Source: Irineochytrium annulatum
Lineage: Eukaryota; Chytridiomycota; Chytridiomycetes; Chytridiales; Chytridiaceae
Direction: 5' to 3'
Assembly (NCBI GenBank): GCA_027600665.1
Contig: JADGJL010000024.1
Location: 1 to 64,000, forward strand
DNA: 64,000 nt
In this document: in pieces, positions 23,001-32,862 of the stretch
How positions within the stretch are numbered: position 1 is the first letter of the stretch
How the letters are laid out: every line of letters begins with the position of its first letter
Program-made: the position numbers and the translations under genes
Notes under the pieces: generated by a model
What the model was told of the DNA's origin: nothing
What the model saw: only the letters and a program-made list of their open reading frames with translations
Database searches by the model: none

Positions 23001-23767
23001 GCCATAAAGTATGTCAATAGACTGGAAACGGTTAGCGGCCGGATAGTATCGAAAGGTCTTACGTGCTAACCGAAATAAAGCGAGAGGAACCATACAAAGG
23101 AGCATTAAGCACATTCAAAATTGTCATCCCCACTATAAGCAAACAGTTCGCTATCACTCCAGAGAAGAACGACACTTTGATTGGAGTCGGGTATAACATA
23201 AAAGCCATAGACTGCAATGCAACTAACAGAAGAGATGGGCCTATGTGCATATCTTGAAGAGAATCAACCCAGAGCGTATGAAGTGCTGTCGCGTGAATTA
23301 TAAGTGCAACTGAGGCGGCTTGGCTGGTTTTTATCTTCCGGTAGGCGGCAGCGACAAATGATGTAATATGTACAACAACGAGAACGACATGCGGGGTGAC
23401 CCATGTGATGAGGAAGGTAGAGGTCACCTGCCACTTCGACAAGGCTGCCATTGCAATGCACATTGTAACAGTAAGAACCAGTAGGTTAATGCTGGCCACC
23501 TGTGCATGAGTCAAAAAAAAAAAAATTTCCTCTCATCATGCATACCATCATCGCTGTACGTTCTCTAGCATATGCGAACTTAATGAATTCTCTCTCGAGC
23601 TCCTTGTCGCCGAATTCAAGCCACAACCAATGTCTCTTCTCCTCTGCAAAACGAGGTTCAGGCTGCCCGTCTCCAGCCGCCCCTTTCGGCGCCTCCGAGC
23701 CATTTATCGCCTGCGAGTGCTTTATCGGGAGCCCCTTGTCCGGATGCACTCGGGGGGTGCGGGCCAT
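20075..23767 (-). CDS. Multi-pass membrane protein with two six-helix units; function unknown
   Basis: Three exons: exon 1 from the start at 23767; exon 2 starting VASINLLVLTVTMCIAMAAL; exon 3 beginning LLTYFMATSSGWIYARMRQR after a 41-nt intron. It encodes about 1,190 residues. Exon 1 is soluble and contains KRHWLWLEFGDKELEREFIK. A first block of about six membrane helices follows, ending in an Arg-rich segment (RMRQRALRRLF). A linker and a second helix block come next (HYILLMLRLGAFTAFTSIAD; QLLIQLVPSTVIPLLSAGLG; PLVILTFSTLAAAYLL; LFLSLIICGQSG; SILFLGLAHIPLVISWGI; LGAQLVLLLTGLSAHVRAF). The last 600 or so residues are Ser/Thr/Asn-rich and look disordered. The paired six-helix plan recalls the membrane part of class III adenylyl cyclases, but I find no cyclase domain. 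Function is not assigned. Confidence 0.72.
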
Positions 23768-23894
23768 CTACCTGAGAGCCCACGATGTGAAGGGTGGTCA
23801 AATTCCTGAAGAGGTAATTATTTACTATGGGTGCATCATTTTGTACACAGGGTATAAATTAATATGTACATTGAAAAAACCAGCAAGATATCTT

Positions 23895-25288
23895 TCACTG
23901 TGCCAAAGGGTTCGGTTAAAACGTTCCTTACACAAAAGGGAATTACCAACCAAGAAATAGTCGGGGGCTGGCTTTTTTGACGGTATGCCGCGGGCTTCCT
24001 GTTAATCATGTTATTAGTGCAACCCTCTCGAACCGAGTGAGCAAACAAACTTGCGGAGCCGCTTCAAAGATCTTATAATTTTTATTCAACTTCTCATCAA
24101 GTTCCAAAATTGCTGCCACGTTTCCGCATCTGGATCTAACGTTAGTAGAAGTTAACGTAGCGAAAACCTGCCTATAGCAGTAATTCGGCGCTGACCACAC
24201 TGTAACAATGCTCCCATTAAACATCGGCTTATATCCTTCCATAACTAGCTGATGCGCCCTCGCTATCAGCTCCAAATTATTGTGATGTATGAACTGTGAA
24301 TGCGTCAGCAGATACCAGGAAAAGATGCGCCTGTACCGCTGAAACGACGTCCCCGCCAAACAAAAACCCCGCACCACGTGGACTTAAACCCCATCCCTCC
24401 ACCTCTGCAAAAACAATTCAGCTCCAACAGGTGTAAAAACTTTCGTCACCTTCAGGGTCAGACCATAGCAAGTCACACATAGCACCGTCGTGAGGGACCT
24501 CTTGCTTTCGATCGATTACCCGTATCTGACGGAAATGATGAACAACATCAAACAAGACGAGGCTCACCTGATCTATCGATTGTAGGGATGGCGACAGCCC
24601 TCCGTGTACACAGAAGACCTTTCCGTCAATGATGGCCGAGAGACTTAGGTAATCGAAGATCTCGCAGCAATAACGCCAGACGTTAACCGAGCCGTACTTC
24701 CGAATGCATTCGTCGTAAAAGCCATAAACTTGCGTGATTTGGCGAGATTCATGGTTTCCTCTTATCAAGGTGATTCTATCAGGGTACCGAACCTGACGCA
24801 ATTTAGTGGACATTAAAGCAATGTATGTACACCTTTAAGGCTAAAAGAAGAAGGAACGTCTCTACCGAGTAGAAGCCCCGATCCACAAAATCGCCTTGAA
24901 ATACTTTAGAAAACAAAATCAGAATTGGCTCCATCTCACCCATAAACAGGTAGTTTGTCTGCGGACAGTCCCCGCCCACGTTGAACAGCTCCTTTAAATC
25001 ATAAAACTGCCCATGAATGTCGCCGCATATCTGTGAATATGTCAGCCATCCAAATCGTCGGCAGTCAAATTCGACTGAAGTCAACTAAAAAAATGTGGCG
25101 CACCGTCACAGGTGAATCAATTCGCTGTACGTTGCTCTCCTCTATCAAAATCTCTCGCGCCTTCACGCATAAGTCTCGAACTTCGCTTTCCGTGATTATC
25201 TCACAACGTTTAAGCGATTCAATTTGTCTGCATACCGTATGTTAGCACAGCCAGTGAAACGAACGCCTCACCTGTCCAAATCGCTCAT
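23895..25288 (-). CDS. PPH3: Serine/threonine protein phosphatase 4 catalytic subunit
   Basis: A PPP-family phosphatase spread over at least nine short exons. The start codon is at 25288 ([20 protein letters not shown]). Metal and catalytic motifs are all present: [68 protein letters not shown] and [12 protein letters not shown]. The [13 protein letters not shown] and [14 protein letters not shown] blocks favour PP4 (yeast Pph3) over PP2A or PP6. The tail [12 protein letters not shown] carries the invariant DYFL end that is carboxymethylated in this family. The TGA stop lies alone at 23895-23897 after a 53-nt intron, so it is created by splicing. One intron (24130-24171) has GC-AG ends. PP4 acts with R2/R3 subunits in DNA-damage signalling and other pathways. 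Confidence 0.95.
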
Positions 25289-25498
25289 TCGAGTGGCCAG
25301 ATCGCCGTCCGCAATCACACGCCTTCACGGTTAATGCGAATGTCCAGAGTTTGACGAATTGCAGCAGCGCCTGTGACAACAGCTGCCCCTTTGGCGCCGT
25401 GGACGGTTCATTCGCGCAGCAGTAGCAGTTCTGACTCGCCGCCATTTGAGGGACAATATCGTATCGGCCATCGCATCGAACGCCACGTCCGTGGCCGG

Positions 25499-26168
25499 AT
25501 GGCGCTCGCAAAGCCCATCAGCGATCAGCCTACCGAGGTCCCCGAGAGCTTTCATCTTGTCGACGTTCCCATCCTGACCCATCTCATCGCGGACATGATA
25601 ACACGGCTGATGGCGCACAACGACCGCATCCCTTTGTCCAACACCAACCTCACACGGTTCCACTCGCGAGCACCACCGTCCATCAGCATCATTGACTACC
25701 TGAAGCGCATCGTAAAATACGCATCCATCGAACGCGCGTGTTTGTTGGTCCTGTTGGTTTACATCGATCGGTATGGTTGCTTCCTTACCCATTTGCCTAA
25801 TTTGCTGGCAAGGATGTGTGAACGGAATAGATCTTTCACTCTCAGCAGTCTGACAGCCCATCGGTTTATCATTGCTGCAATAACAGTATCAGCAAAGGTA
25901 TTAATCCTTTATTCGAAAACTTTTGTCTTAACAGGCTGCACATTAGACTTTGTGTGATTCATTTCTGCAAAATGCCACATACGCGAAAGTAGGAGGGATA
26001 TCGACTCATGAATTGAATATTTTGGAGCTTGAGTTCCTTTTTTTGATTGACTGGGACCTTTCGACAACAAGCGAAGCTCTTCAAAACTATTATTCAAATC
26101 TTGTTCGCCAGCACCCGAATTTTGTCCAAAAAACCCCGAGCGATTCTCCTCCTCCATGTTACGGCTGA
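25499..26168 (+). CDS. PHO80/Pcl-type cyclin
   Basis: Two exons, 25499-25897 and 25947-26168, give 206 residues. The single cyclin box reads VPILTHLIADMITRLMAHND, SIIDYLKRIVKYASIERACL, LLVLLVYIDRY, AHRFIIAAITVSAK, CDSFLQNATYAKVGGISTHE and LNILELEFLFLIDWDL. NxxYAKVGGIS..ELNxLE is the Pho80/Pcl signature. Such cyclins partner Pho85/CDK5-type kinases in nutrient and polarity control. The frame stays open upstream to a GTG at 25373 through a Ser-rich stretch, so the N-terminus may be longer if an upstream ATG exon exists; no in-frame ATG precedes 25499 without a stop. It diverges from PP4C. Confidence 0.88.
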
Positions 26169-27241
26169 ATTTGCGAGATATTTTATTGTTTGTGTGTATA
26201 TTAAGTAGATGCATATTGTAGATTAATCTAATATTGTCGGCGCTGGGGAACTACTGTGGATGGCTGTGCACTTTATGTTTTACGAAATCATCTAGGAAGG
26301 CTAGCATGCTTTGCGCAGCGATCGCGAAGTGGGCTCGGCCTGCCCTTTTCTGCTTCCTCGGCCGAGATTGGAGCGGAGGGACGCGATTACCCGGCGGGAC
26401 CCTTCAAGCCAGGAAGATGTGGAATTGGGCAAGTCGAAAGGGAAAGATTGCTCGCTCAGAGGCTGCAGTCAAGCGAAAAGCCTTGAAGTATACGAATGCA
26501 CTGGGAGAAGAGTCAGAGGAGGACCGTGCCTCCTTGGGGGGGTGCTGCCGATCTTTTTATCGGATCATATACGAAGGTGATCCCGTTCTGCCTAACAGTG
26601 CATAGCAAAATACCATATCCTTCAGGGGAGGGGGGAAGGGGGGTTCAACACCCCATTATTCTGCCAAGGCGAAGGTTGTCTCCGTTTGGAGGCACCCCAA
26701 GCGCAATGCCGACAAAATCGGCCGTCTCTGAATAGCGAACAGGTGTGTCCTGCGTTGTTTTAATTGGACTATCCGATGCGCAGCGGGGTTGATCGTAGGT
26801 TCGTGGTAACGACCTTGACTTCAATTTGGATTCAACACCATACTCCTGCGACAGTATCAAGCATTTACTTCGAATCGCGCGGCGATGTCGAATTGCTTGT
26901 CTTTTCCTCTCTGGAGGGTGGCACAACGCCCCTCTCGATTAATGGGCAGGACGCTCCCTGGGTTCTAGAAGGAGCATTGTAGCGAGACGTTATTATCGAG
27001 CTTCGTATACCTCGTATCTCGTATGTGCTTGTGAGAATAGGGTGCAGTCACGTCCGGCTTTGCCCATCATCGACACCTGTTCTGGCTTCCGCCGGACTAC
27101 GTGTGCAATGCGCTGTTTGTCCCCATGTCGGGCCGTCCTCTGATACACGATGTGTTGGCGTATTAATGTCAGCTCAGTGCTTCAGTTTGTCACGTCGAAT
27201 TTCGCTTCCAAACGTAGACCTGCCAACGTTGCGTTCCTTCG
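26169..27241. other. 1.07-kb region without a recognised gene
   Basis: All three plus frames are open for long parts of 26234-26605, but the translations look like no family I know. A small hairpin, CCGATCTTTTTATCGG, sits near 26549. A G-rich run (GGGGAGGGGGGAAGGGGGG) lies near 26624-26642. Overlapping short frames at 26645-26926 (minus) and 26764-26982 (plus) are equally unrecognised. It may be 3' leader, a long kinase promoter, or an unannotated ncRNA. Confidence 0.4.
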
Positions 27242-30200
27242 ATGAACCGGTCGCAGTTCCAACAACACCTGCCCATTCAGCGGCCTCCAACCTCTTCCTC
27301 GCATCAATCCTACCCTCCTCCGCCCCGACCCTTCGCCGCAGGGTCGATTGACCCTACACGTCGCCGAAACTCCGTACAGCATTCCACCTCGGTGCGGAAA
27401 GATGCCGGCGAAGAGGACGACATGGAGATTGACAACGACAGCGGAGACGATTGCGCGCAGAGCTCTCTTCGGAAGTCACAGCACGCGAAACCCATCTCGA
27501 TGTCGTTGAATAGCACGAAGAAGGTTTTTGGGGAGGCTCCAGCCTGGGATAATGGGTCTGGGCCTCGGCGGCAAGCGACCGCGCCGAAGTGCTCGGTTGC
27601 CGGGCAGGAGAGCGGTCGGGCGAAGATTAGAAAAATTGGGTTTGGGGTGCGACCTGCAGTGTTCAACTCCGTCGACGGTCGTTACGAAAAGACGGCAATG
27701 GTGGGCGAAGGAACCTACGGGTATAATGGATACGTTGCTGCAAGCTCTGACAGCTTTGCAGGAAGGTCTACAAGGCGATTAATCGGGAAGACGGGGAGAC
27801 AGTTGCTTTGAAGCGCGTCAGGATTGAAACTGAGAGAGAAGGGGTTGGTGTGTGCCACGTGGATTTTAGCTGCTAACCTTTGCTGAAGTTCCCGATTACC
27901 GGAATACGAGAGATAAAGATCGTGACGTCGCTGAAACATAAAAATGTTGTGAAGTTGCTCGAAATAGTTTCGGAAGAGTCCAAAGGACAAAGTTCGTTTG
28001 TTCCATGTCACACGCAATTATTAACTTCTCATGGTATAAAAGGCTTCGTTCATTTAGTGTTCGAGTATATGGATCATGATCTCACGGGAGTGTTTAATAA
28101 CACTGCTGTAAAGTGGGAGCAAAACCACATCAAGTGTTTAGTTTTGCAAATGTTCGAGGGTCTTCATTATTTGCATGAGAAAAACATTATACATCGAGAT
28201 ATCAAGGGTAATTATTGAATTAACAGCGTGTCGACTGGATTAAAGCTCTCTTTGCAGGCTCGAACCTCCTTCTCAATAAGGATGGTATCCTGAAGCTCGC
28301 AGACTTCGGCCTGGCACGGGCTTTGGCTGTCCCAAAAATAGATTATACCAACCGCGTCATTACCTTATGGTACCGGCCTCCAGAGCTGTTGTTAGGTTCG
28401 ACCACGTACACGGCAGAGATTGACATTTGGAGCGCTGGGTAAGCACTCACTCATGTAGATCTAGCTAATCGGCCAAGATGCGTCATGGCAGAGATGTTAA
28501 TGAAAAAGCCGATCTTCCCCGGCAATGACGAGATTAGTCAGCTAGAGTGTATTTGGAAAATGTGCGGAACCCCAACGGAAGAAAGTTGGAAGGGAATCGA
28601 AGCGATGCCGTGGTGGGCCATGATGCGGCCGAAGAAACAAGAGCCTCGTATGCTACGAGAGTTACTTAAACGGTTAGCCGTTGCTGTTTGTTTTAAATAT
28701 CTCACTCGTACGTAGACATATTGTCGGAAACGGATTTGCTTTATTAGACTCTCTTCTTCAGCTGGATCCGAAGAAGAGACCTTCCGCGACAGCTGTATTA
28801 AATCATCTTTATTTTATCGACGAACCAAGACCATGTGAACCTCATGCGTGAGAAGAGTTCTGTGCTATTGCGACCTAATTTGACTGTAGGCTTCCCCGTA
28901 TCGACGGTGATTGGCATGAGTATGAGAGCAAGCAGCGAAAGCGCACAAAGCGAACAGGCAGTAACGAGAAGAACCTTTTTGTGGGCCCGACATACGAAGC
29001 ACCCGTTGATCAGAGTTCGGGAAGTAACGGACAGCGGCAGTCGAACCCAGATCTTCTGCTTGTCGAACCTAAGGTCGAGTCGCTGGTCGAGTTAACCCAC
29101 GCACAAGCGCTTAAGCCCCATGCGGAAAAAGTGGTGATATCGCTGGATAATATGGTGCAGGGGGCATCAGCGCCAGCGCGATCTCCCTCGAAGGCTCTCG
29201 CTCGGACGTCGTTTGAAATGGTTGCAGTGGAAAAGCAACGGACTGTGTCTGGCGCATCATTAGACGCTGTTTTAAGTCAACGGAAGGACGTTGGTCGTGA
29301 AGATTCATTTACGGGTCGTGGAGATCGCAGAGATGGTGGGCGAGAAGGCTGTCGCGATCGGGAGCGAGAGGTTACCCGAGACCGGGATTATTGGGAGAGA
29401 GAACGAGACCGGGACCGGGACAGGAACCGAGACCGTCCTCGGGAGAGCGACAGGGAACGCGAACGCGAGCGTGAACGAGAGCGGGAGCGGGAAAGACGTG
29501 ATTGGGAAAGGGAGCGGGAGCGGGATCGGGAGAGGGAGAGGGAGAGGGATCGCGATCGCGAACGCGATCGCGGCAAGGAGAAACGGCTGTTGCACAAGGC
29601 GCGGCGTTCGAGATCGAGGTCGAGCACGCGAATTGACACGTATCGTCCTGGCGTGTCGTACAGGAGGAAATCGCCAGGAAGGACAAGAAATTCACCCGGG
29701 AGGAGGTCGAGAAGTCCACGTAACTCTCAGCAACGTAGCCGTAGAAGCCGAGACAGCTTGAGCTCACGATCACGATCGCCGTCCCGTAGCCGCAGTGTAT
29801 CGTACGACCGTTCTTCTGCGGGCAAATCGTTCTCAAGGTCAATTTCGCGATCGCGGTCAACAACACCTCGCAGGAACCGATCTCGCAGTCGCAGCCGTGA
29901 TGGGGAGTATCGGCGAGACCACCGGGATGACTTCAGCCGCGATAACTCCAGCCGAGATGTTGCTAAAACTAAACGGCCGCTTGGCGAAATGAAACGCGAA
30001 GGTGAAGAGAGGACCACCGGGACGAAGCGCAAGCGTGCGGACAATGGGAAGCGGGACATAAAGGATGATGATAAGAGGCAGGATTCGTCTGGTGCCGCGT
30101 CGGCTGACGAAATTGAGGGCGGTCAATTGGATTGCAAAGATCGGGATGATGGTCAGCGCAAGGGTCTTGGTGGTCACAAAGACGGCGGGGGGTTCGGCGG

Positions 30201-30411
30201 GGTTTACCGAAATCCCGCCCGTGAGGCCCATGCAGACAACGATGGGGCCGACGACGGCAGATGCAACCCAGTCCGCGATGATCATGTTGAGGCGGAGAAC
30301 GGTCGCAAAAGGCAGGAGGCGTTTGGAGCGGGTGGTGACGGATGTGGGGGCGAGATAACGGAAGAGAAGCGCATAATGATTGATCACGTGAATTATGTTA
30401 AGGTAGTATAG
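27242..30411 (+). CDS. CTK1: CTK1/CDK12-type RNA polymerase II CTD kinase with C-terminal RS domain
   Basis: Eight exons (27242-27720, 27762-27843, 27889-27991, 28043-28207, 28258-28438, 28478-28672, 28716-28847, 28890-30411) join in frame to 952 residues. A 140-residue disordered arm precedes the kinase. Kinase motifs: Gly loop VGEGTYGKVYKA, VALKR lysine, [11 protein letters not shown] (PSTAIRE-like helix), HRDIKGSNLLL, LADFGLA, T-loop [19 protein letters not shown], then [20 protein letters not shown] and [13 protein letters not shown]. The block after the kinase, [12 protein letters not shown], matches the CTK1/CDK12 extension that embraces ATP. The last 450 residues are a long RE/RD/RS domain, where animal CDK12/13 carry theirs at the N-terminus. 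The kinase phosphorylates Ser2 of the Pol II CTD together with a cyclin K/Ctk2 partner. Confidence 0.92.
29316..29581 (+). repeat. Arg-Asp/Arg-Glu codon repeats in the CTK1-like kinase
   Basis: Purine-rich, imperfectly repeated CGxGAx codons encode alternating R-D and R-E dipeptides ([14 protein letters not shown] and similar), followed downstream by RS dipeptides. The opposite strand is open as an artefact. Low-complexity DNA like this is prone to length change. Confidence 0.85.
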
Positions 30412-30630
30412 ACCGCTATTTGCAGTCACTTGTATCATTTTCTTAATTGATGTGCTGTTCATTGTGCCAAAATGCTTCGTGATTTTTGCAGGGGAGTTAC
30501 CATTTAGTTGTAAAGTACGTGACGGGGGATAAGCCGTAGCTTAAGTGTTCAATAGAGTAATGCATCCAAAACATAACTTAAATCCACCCAGTGGAAAGTT
30601 CCCAGCAACAAGCAAGTAAAGCACGCCAGC

Positions 30631-32151
30631 ATGATGTGTATCAACTCAAGGCTTGAAACCAAAATGGAAGCGCACCCCCCTCTCATCAGTTATGACGGCC
30701 GCGTCGGTTGCATTCTTTCACAGCTGCGGCAATGCTCGCATCCGGAGCTGGCTTTTCTCGCAAGATCGTTGTCAGATATGCTGAGGATCGACTTTGTCGA
30801 CCGTTTCCCGACTGAGCTAGCAATTCGAATCTTTCAGTATTTGGATGCGAAATCGCTATGTCACGCCGCTCAATGCAGTAGTCTCTGGAGAAAGACGGCA
30901 GATGATGATTTGTTGTGGCATAGAATGTGTGAGCAACACATCGACAAGAAGTGTGGTAAATGCGGGTGGGGGTGAGTTGTACTACAAAAGTCGATGTGCT
31001 AATGATGATGTTTTTAAAGTCTGCCGTTGCTGGACCGAAAGCGACGGATTGAAGATAGTTCAAATGGTAACTCGAAGGCCAAGCGACAACGGCACGATGA
31101 TTCTGAGGACTCGGAGCAGAACGTCGTGACGGACTCGGAATACCCGTCTGCGGTAGAAAACTCGAGGTCTCGCGGCCATTGGAAGTCTGTGTATGCCGAA
31201 CGGCTGCTTGTTGAACGGAATTGGAGACGATCAAATTGTAAAAGGCAACTTTTTCGAGGACATACGGACGGCGTCATGGCGGTCCAGTTCGACGACTGCT
31301 TCAACCTAATGGTCTCTGGATCCTATGATCAGACAATAAAGGTTTGGAATACCGAGACCGGCGAATGCATCAAGACCTTATCCGGGCACAGCCGCTGTGT
31401 GCGTGCGGTACAATTTGATGAGCATAAGATTATTTCGGGGTCGCTGGATCGGACGCTGCGAATCTGGAGCATGAAGACCTTTGAATGTATTCGGATTCTT
31501 GAGGGTCACAACGACGGAGTCTTATGCCTCCACTTTAACGATCAAATCCTTGCCTCGGGGTCTGCGGACTCGACTATTCGCGTTTGGAACATCGCAACGG
31601 GCAAATGCTTTGTCTTGAAAGGGCATGCGGATTATGTGAACAAAATTGAGATTTACCAGAAATCCATGCTATTTTCATGTTCTGATGACCAGTCTATAAT
31701 CTTGTGGGACCTGGAGAAGAAGCAGCAAATGCGCAGGTTTCATGGACACAACGATCAAGTCCAAGCACTGCACGTGTCAATCCCGCACCTAAGAAATCCG
31801 AATCGCGCCAGTGATGAAAGCAGAGGAAGCTCTGCAAAGCTTGTTACAGGGTCTCTGGATAAAACAGTTAAAATCTGGGACATCGATACGGGGGAATGTC
31901 TAAAGACTTTGTTCGGACATGAGGAGGGGGTGTGGTGTGTGTCGTCCGACACTCTTCGCATCGTCAGCGGCTCGAACGATCATCGTGTTAACGTTTGGGA
32001 TTTGGAGAATGGGGAGTATATGTACTCGTTGACTTCGGGTCATTCGGGACCGGTGACGTGCTGCCACATGTCAGATACCAAGATAGCAACGGGGGGAGAT
32101 GACGGGAATGTCATATTTTGGGATTTTAAGCACAAAGACGATGTGCTTTAG
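30631..32151 (+). CDS. MET30: Met30/SCON-2-like F-box WD40 protein (SCF substrate receptor)
   Basis: Two exons (30631-30971 and 31020-32151; 48-nt intron) give 490 residues. The F-box is DFVDRFPTELAIRIFQYLD followed by CHAAQCSSLWRKTADDD. The linker CGKCGWGLPLLDRKRR is a hallmark of the Met30/SCON-2 family. Eight WD40 blades follow, with GH...WD-type ends such as LFRGHTDGVMAVQFDD, SYDQTIKVWNTETGECIKTL, SLDRTLRIWS, SADSTIRVWN, SDDQSIILWD, SLDKTVKIWDIDTGECLKTL, SNDHRVNVWD and GGDDGNVIFWD. In yeasts and moulds this receptor ubiquitinates the sulfur regulator Met4/CYS3. A metazoan FBXW7/beta-TrCP-like role is the alternative. A Lys/Arg- and acid-rich spacer (RKRRIEDSSNGNSKAKRQR) precedes the propeller. 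Confidence 0.9.
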
Positions 32152-32862
32152 TTTTTTGTATGACTTCTGGTCGTTGTAACGAAAAAGATTAAGTTAGTTA
32201 ACAAGTGGCACCTATAAATGATGTCGCACTGCAAGTCCTCCGGCCAGCACACCGGCTTCGCACTGTCGCACTGTAAGTCCAGCACACCCGGCTTGCACAA
32301 GAACGCGATTTGATTAACAAGCAGTGCAGGTCTGTAATTATCAGCCGTAATAATTCATCACTCACAAGTCCATCGCACGTCAGCTTCAAGGCCCATCCGA
32401 ACATCGCAGCATGCAGGAAGCACTATCGCGATCTTCGCCCAGCGTACCGTTGATATATTTTGACTTGATCGAGGGCTCAGTCCACTTGTCCCATCACCGT
32501 CACATATCATGAGATAAGAGGCCATAAAAAGCCAGAGCGACGATCCGCACTACGTGCACCAATTGGCGATCATGCAGAGTGGAATAAAAACTGCATTCTC
32601 GCCGGCACGTCCCATCTCCACCCCACAGGGCACGGCCGGGGTTCGTCCTACTATGGATCGCGCTTGGAGGCATCACGGGACCCAAACGGGAAGGCGGCGC
32701 GAATGATGCTCCGACTGCTCACGAGCTAGAGAGGGATGAGGGTTAAATCACAACGGAAGGTGGCTTGGGCGGCTTGTAGCATCAAACAACCTTAACATCA
32801 CCACCAACTTTCCAACCCGTTTGGGAGTCGATCAAGCCGGGACGTGCTCAGTTGGATTTCAT
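32152..32862. other. Intergenic region upstream of the HEATR5/Laa1 gene
   Basis: About 700 bp without a gene I can support. It holds the 3' end of the Met30-like gene, the imperfect repeat listed separately, and the presumed promoter of the HEATR5/Laa1 gene. Short minus-strand frames here look random. Confidence 0.45.
32222..32298. repeat. Imperfect direct repeat of about 40 bp
   Basis: Copy one (32222-32263) begins TGTCGCACTGCAAGTCC and carries CAGCACACCGGCTTCGCAC. Copy two (32264-32298) begins TGTCGCACTGTAAGTCC and carries AGCACACCCGGCTTGCAC. The second lacks a few bases in the middle. It is noncoding as far as I can tell. Confidence 0.75.

Noticed and set aside
23512..23526. A run of twelve A as a possible poly(A) or retroposon scar
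   Set aside because: On the minus strand it is the polypyrimidine tract of an intron in the 20075-23767 gene; no target-site duplication is seen.
23832..23950. C-terminal extension of about 35 residues on PP4 beyond DYFL
   Set aside because: A normal intron starting right after the DYFL codons brings in a TGA, restoring the universal C-terminus.
24006..24377. Phosphatase fragment that could suggest PP6 because of [15 protein letters not shown]
   Set aside because: The rest ([39 protein letters not shown]) fits PP4/Pph3 better.
29305..29866. Minus-strand frames rich in Pro/Val or Ser/Arg opposite the CTK1 C-terminus
   Set aside because: They mirror the repetitive RE/RD/RS codons of the kinase gene and have no independent support.
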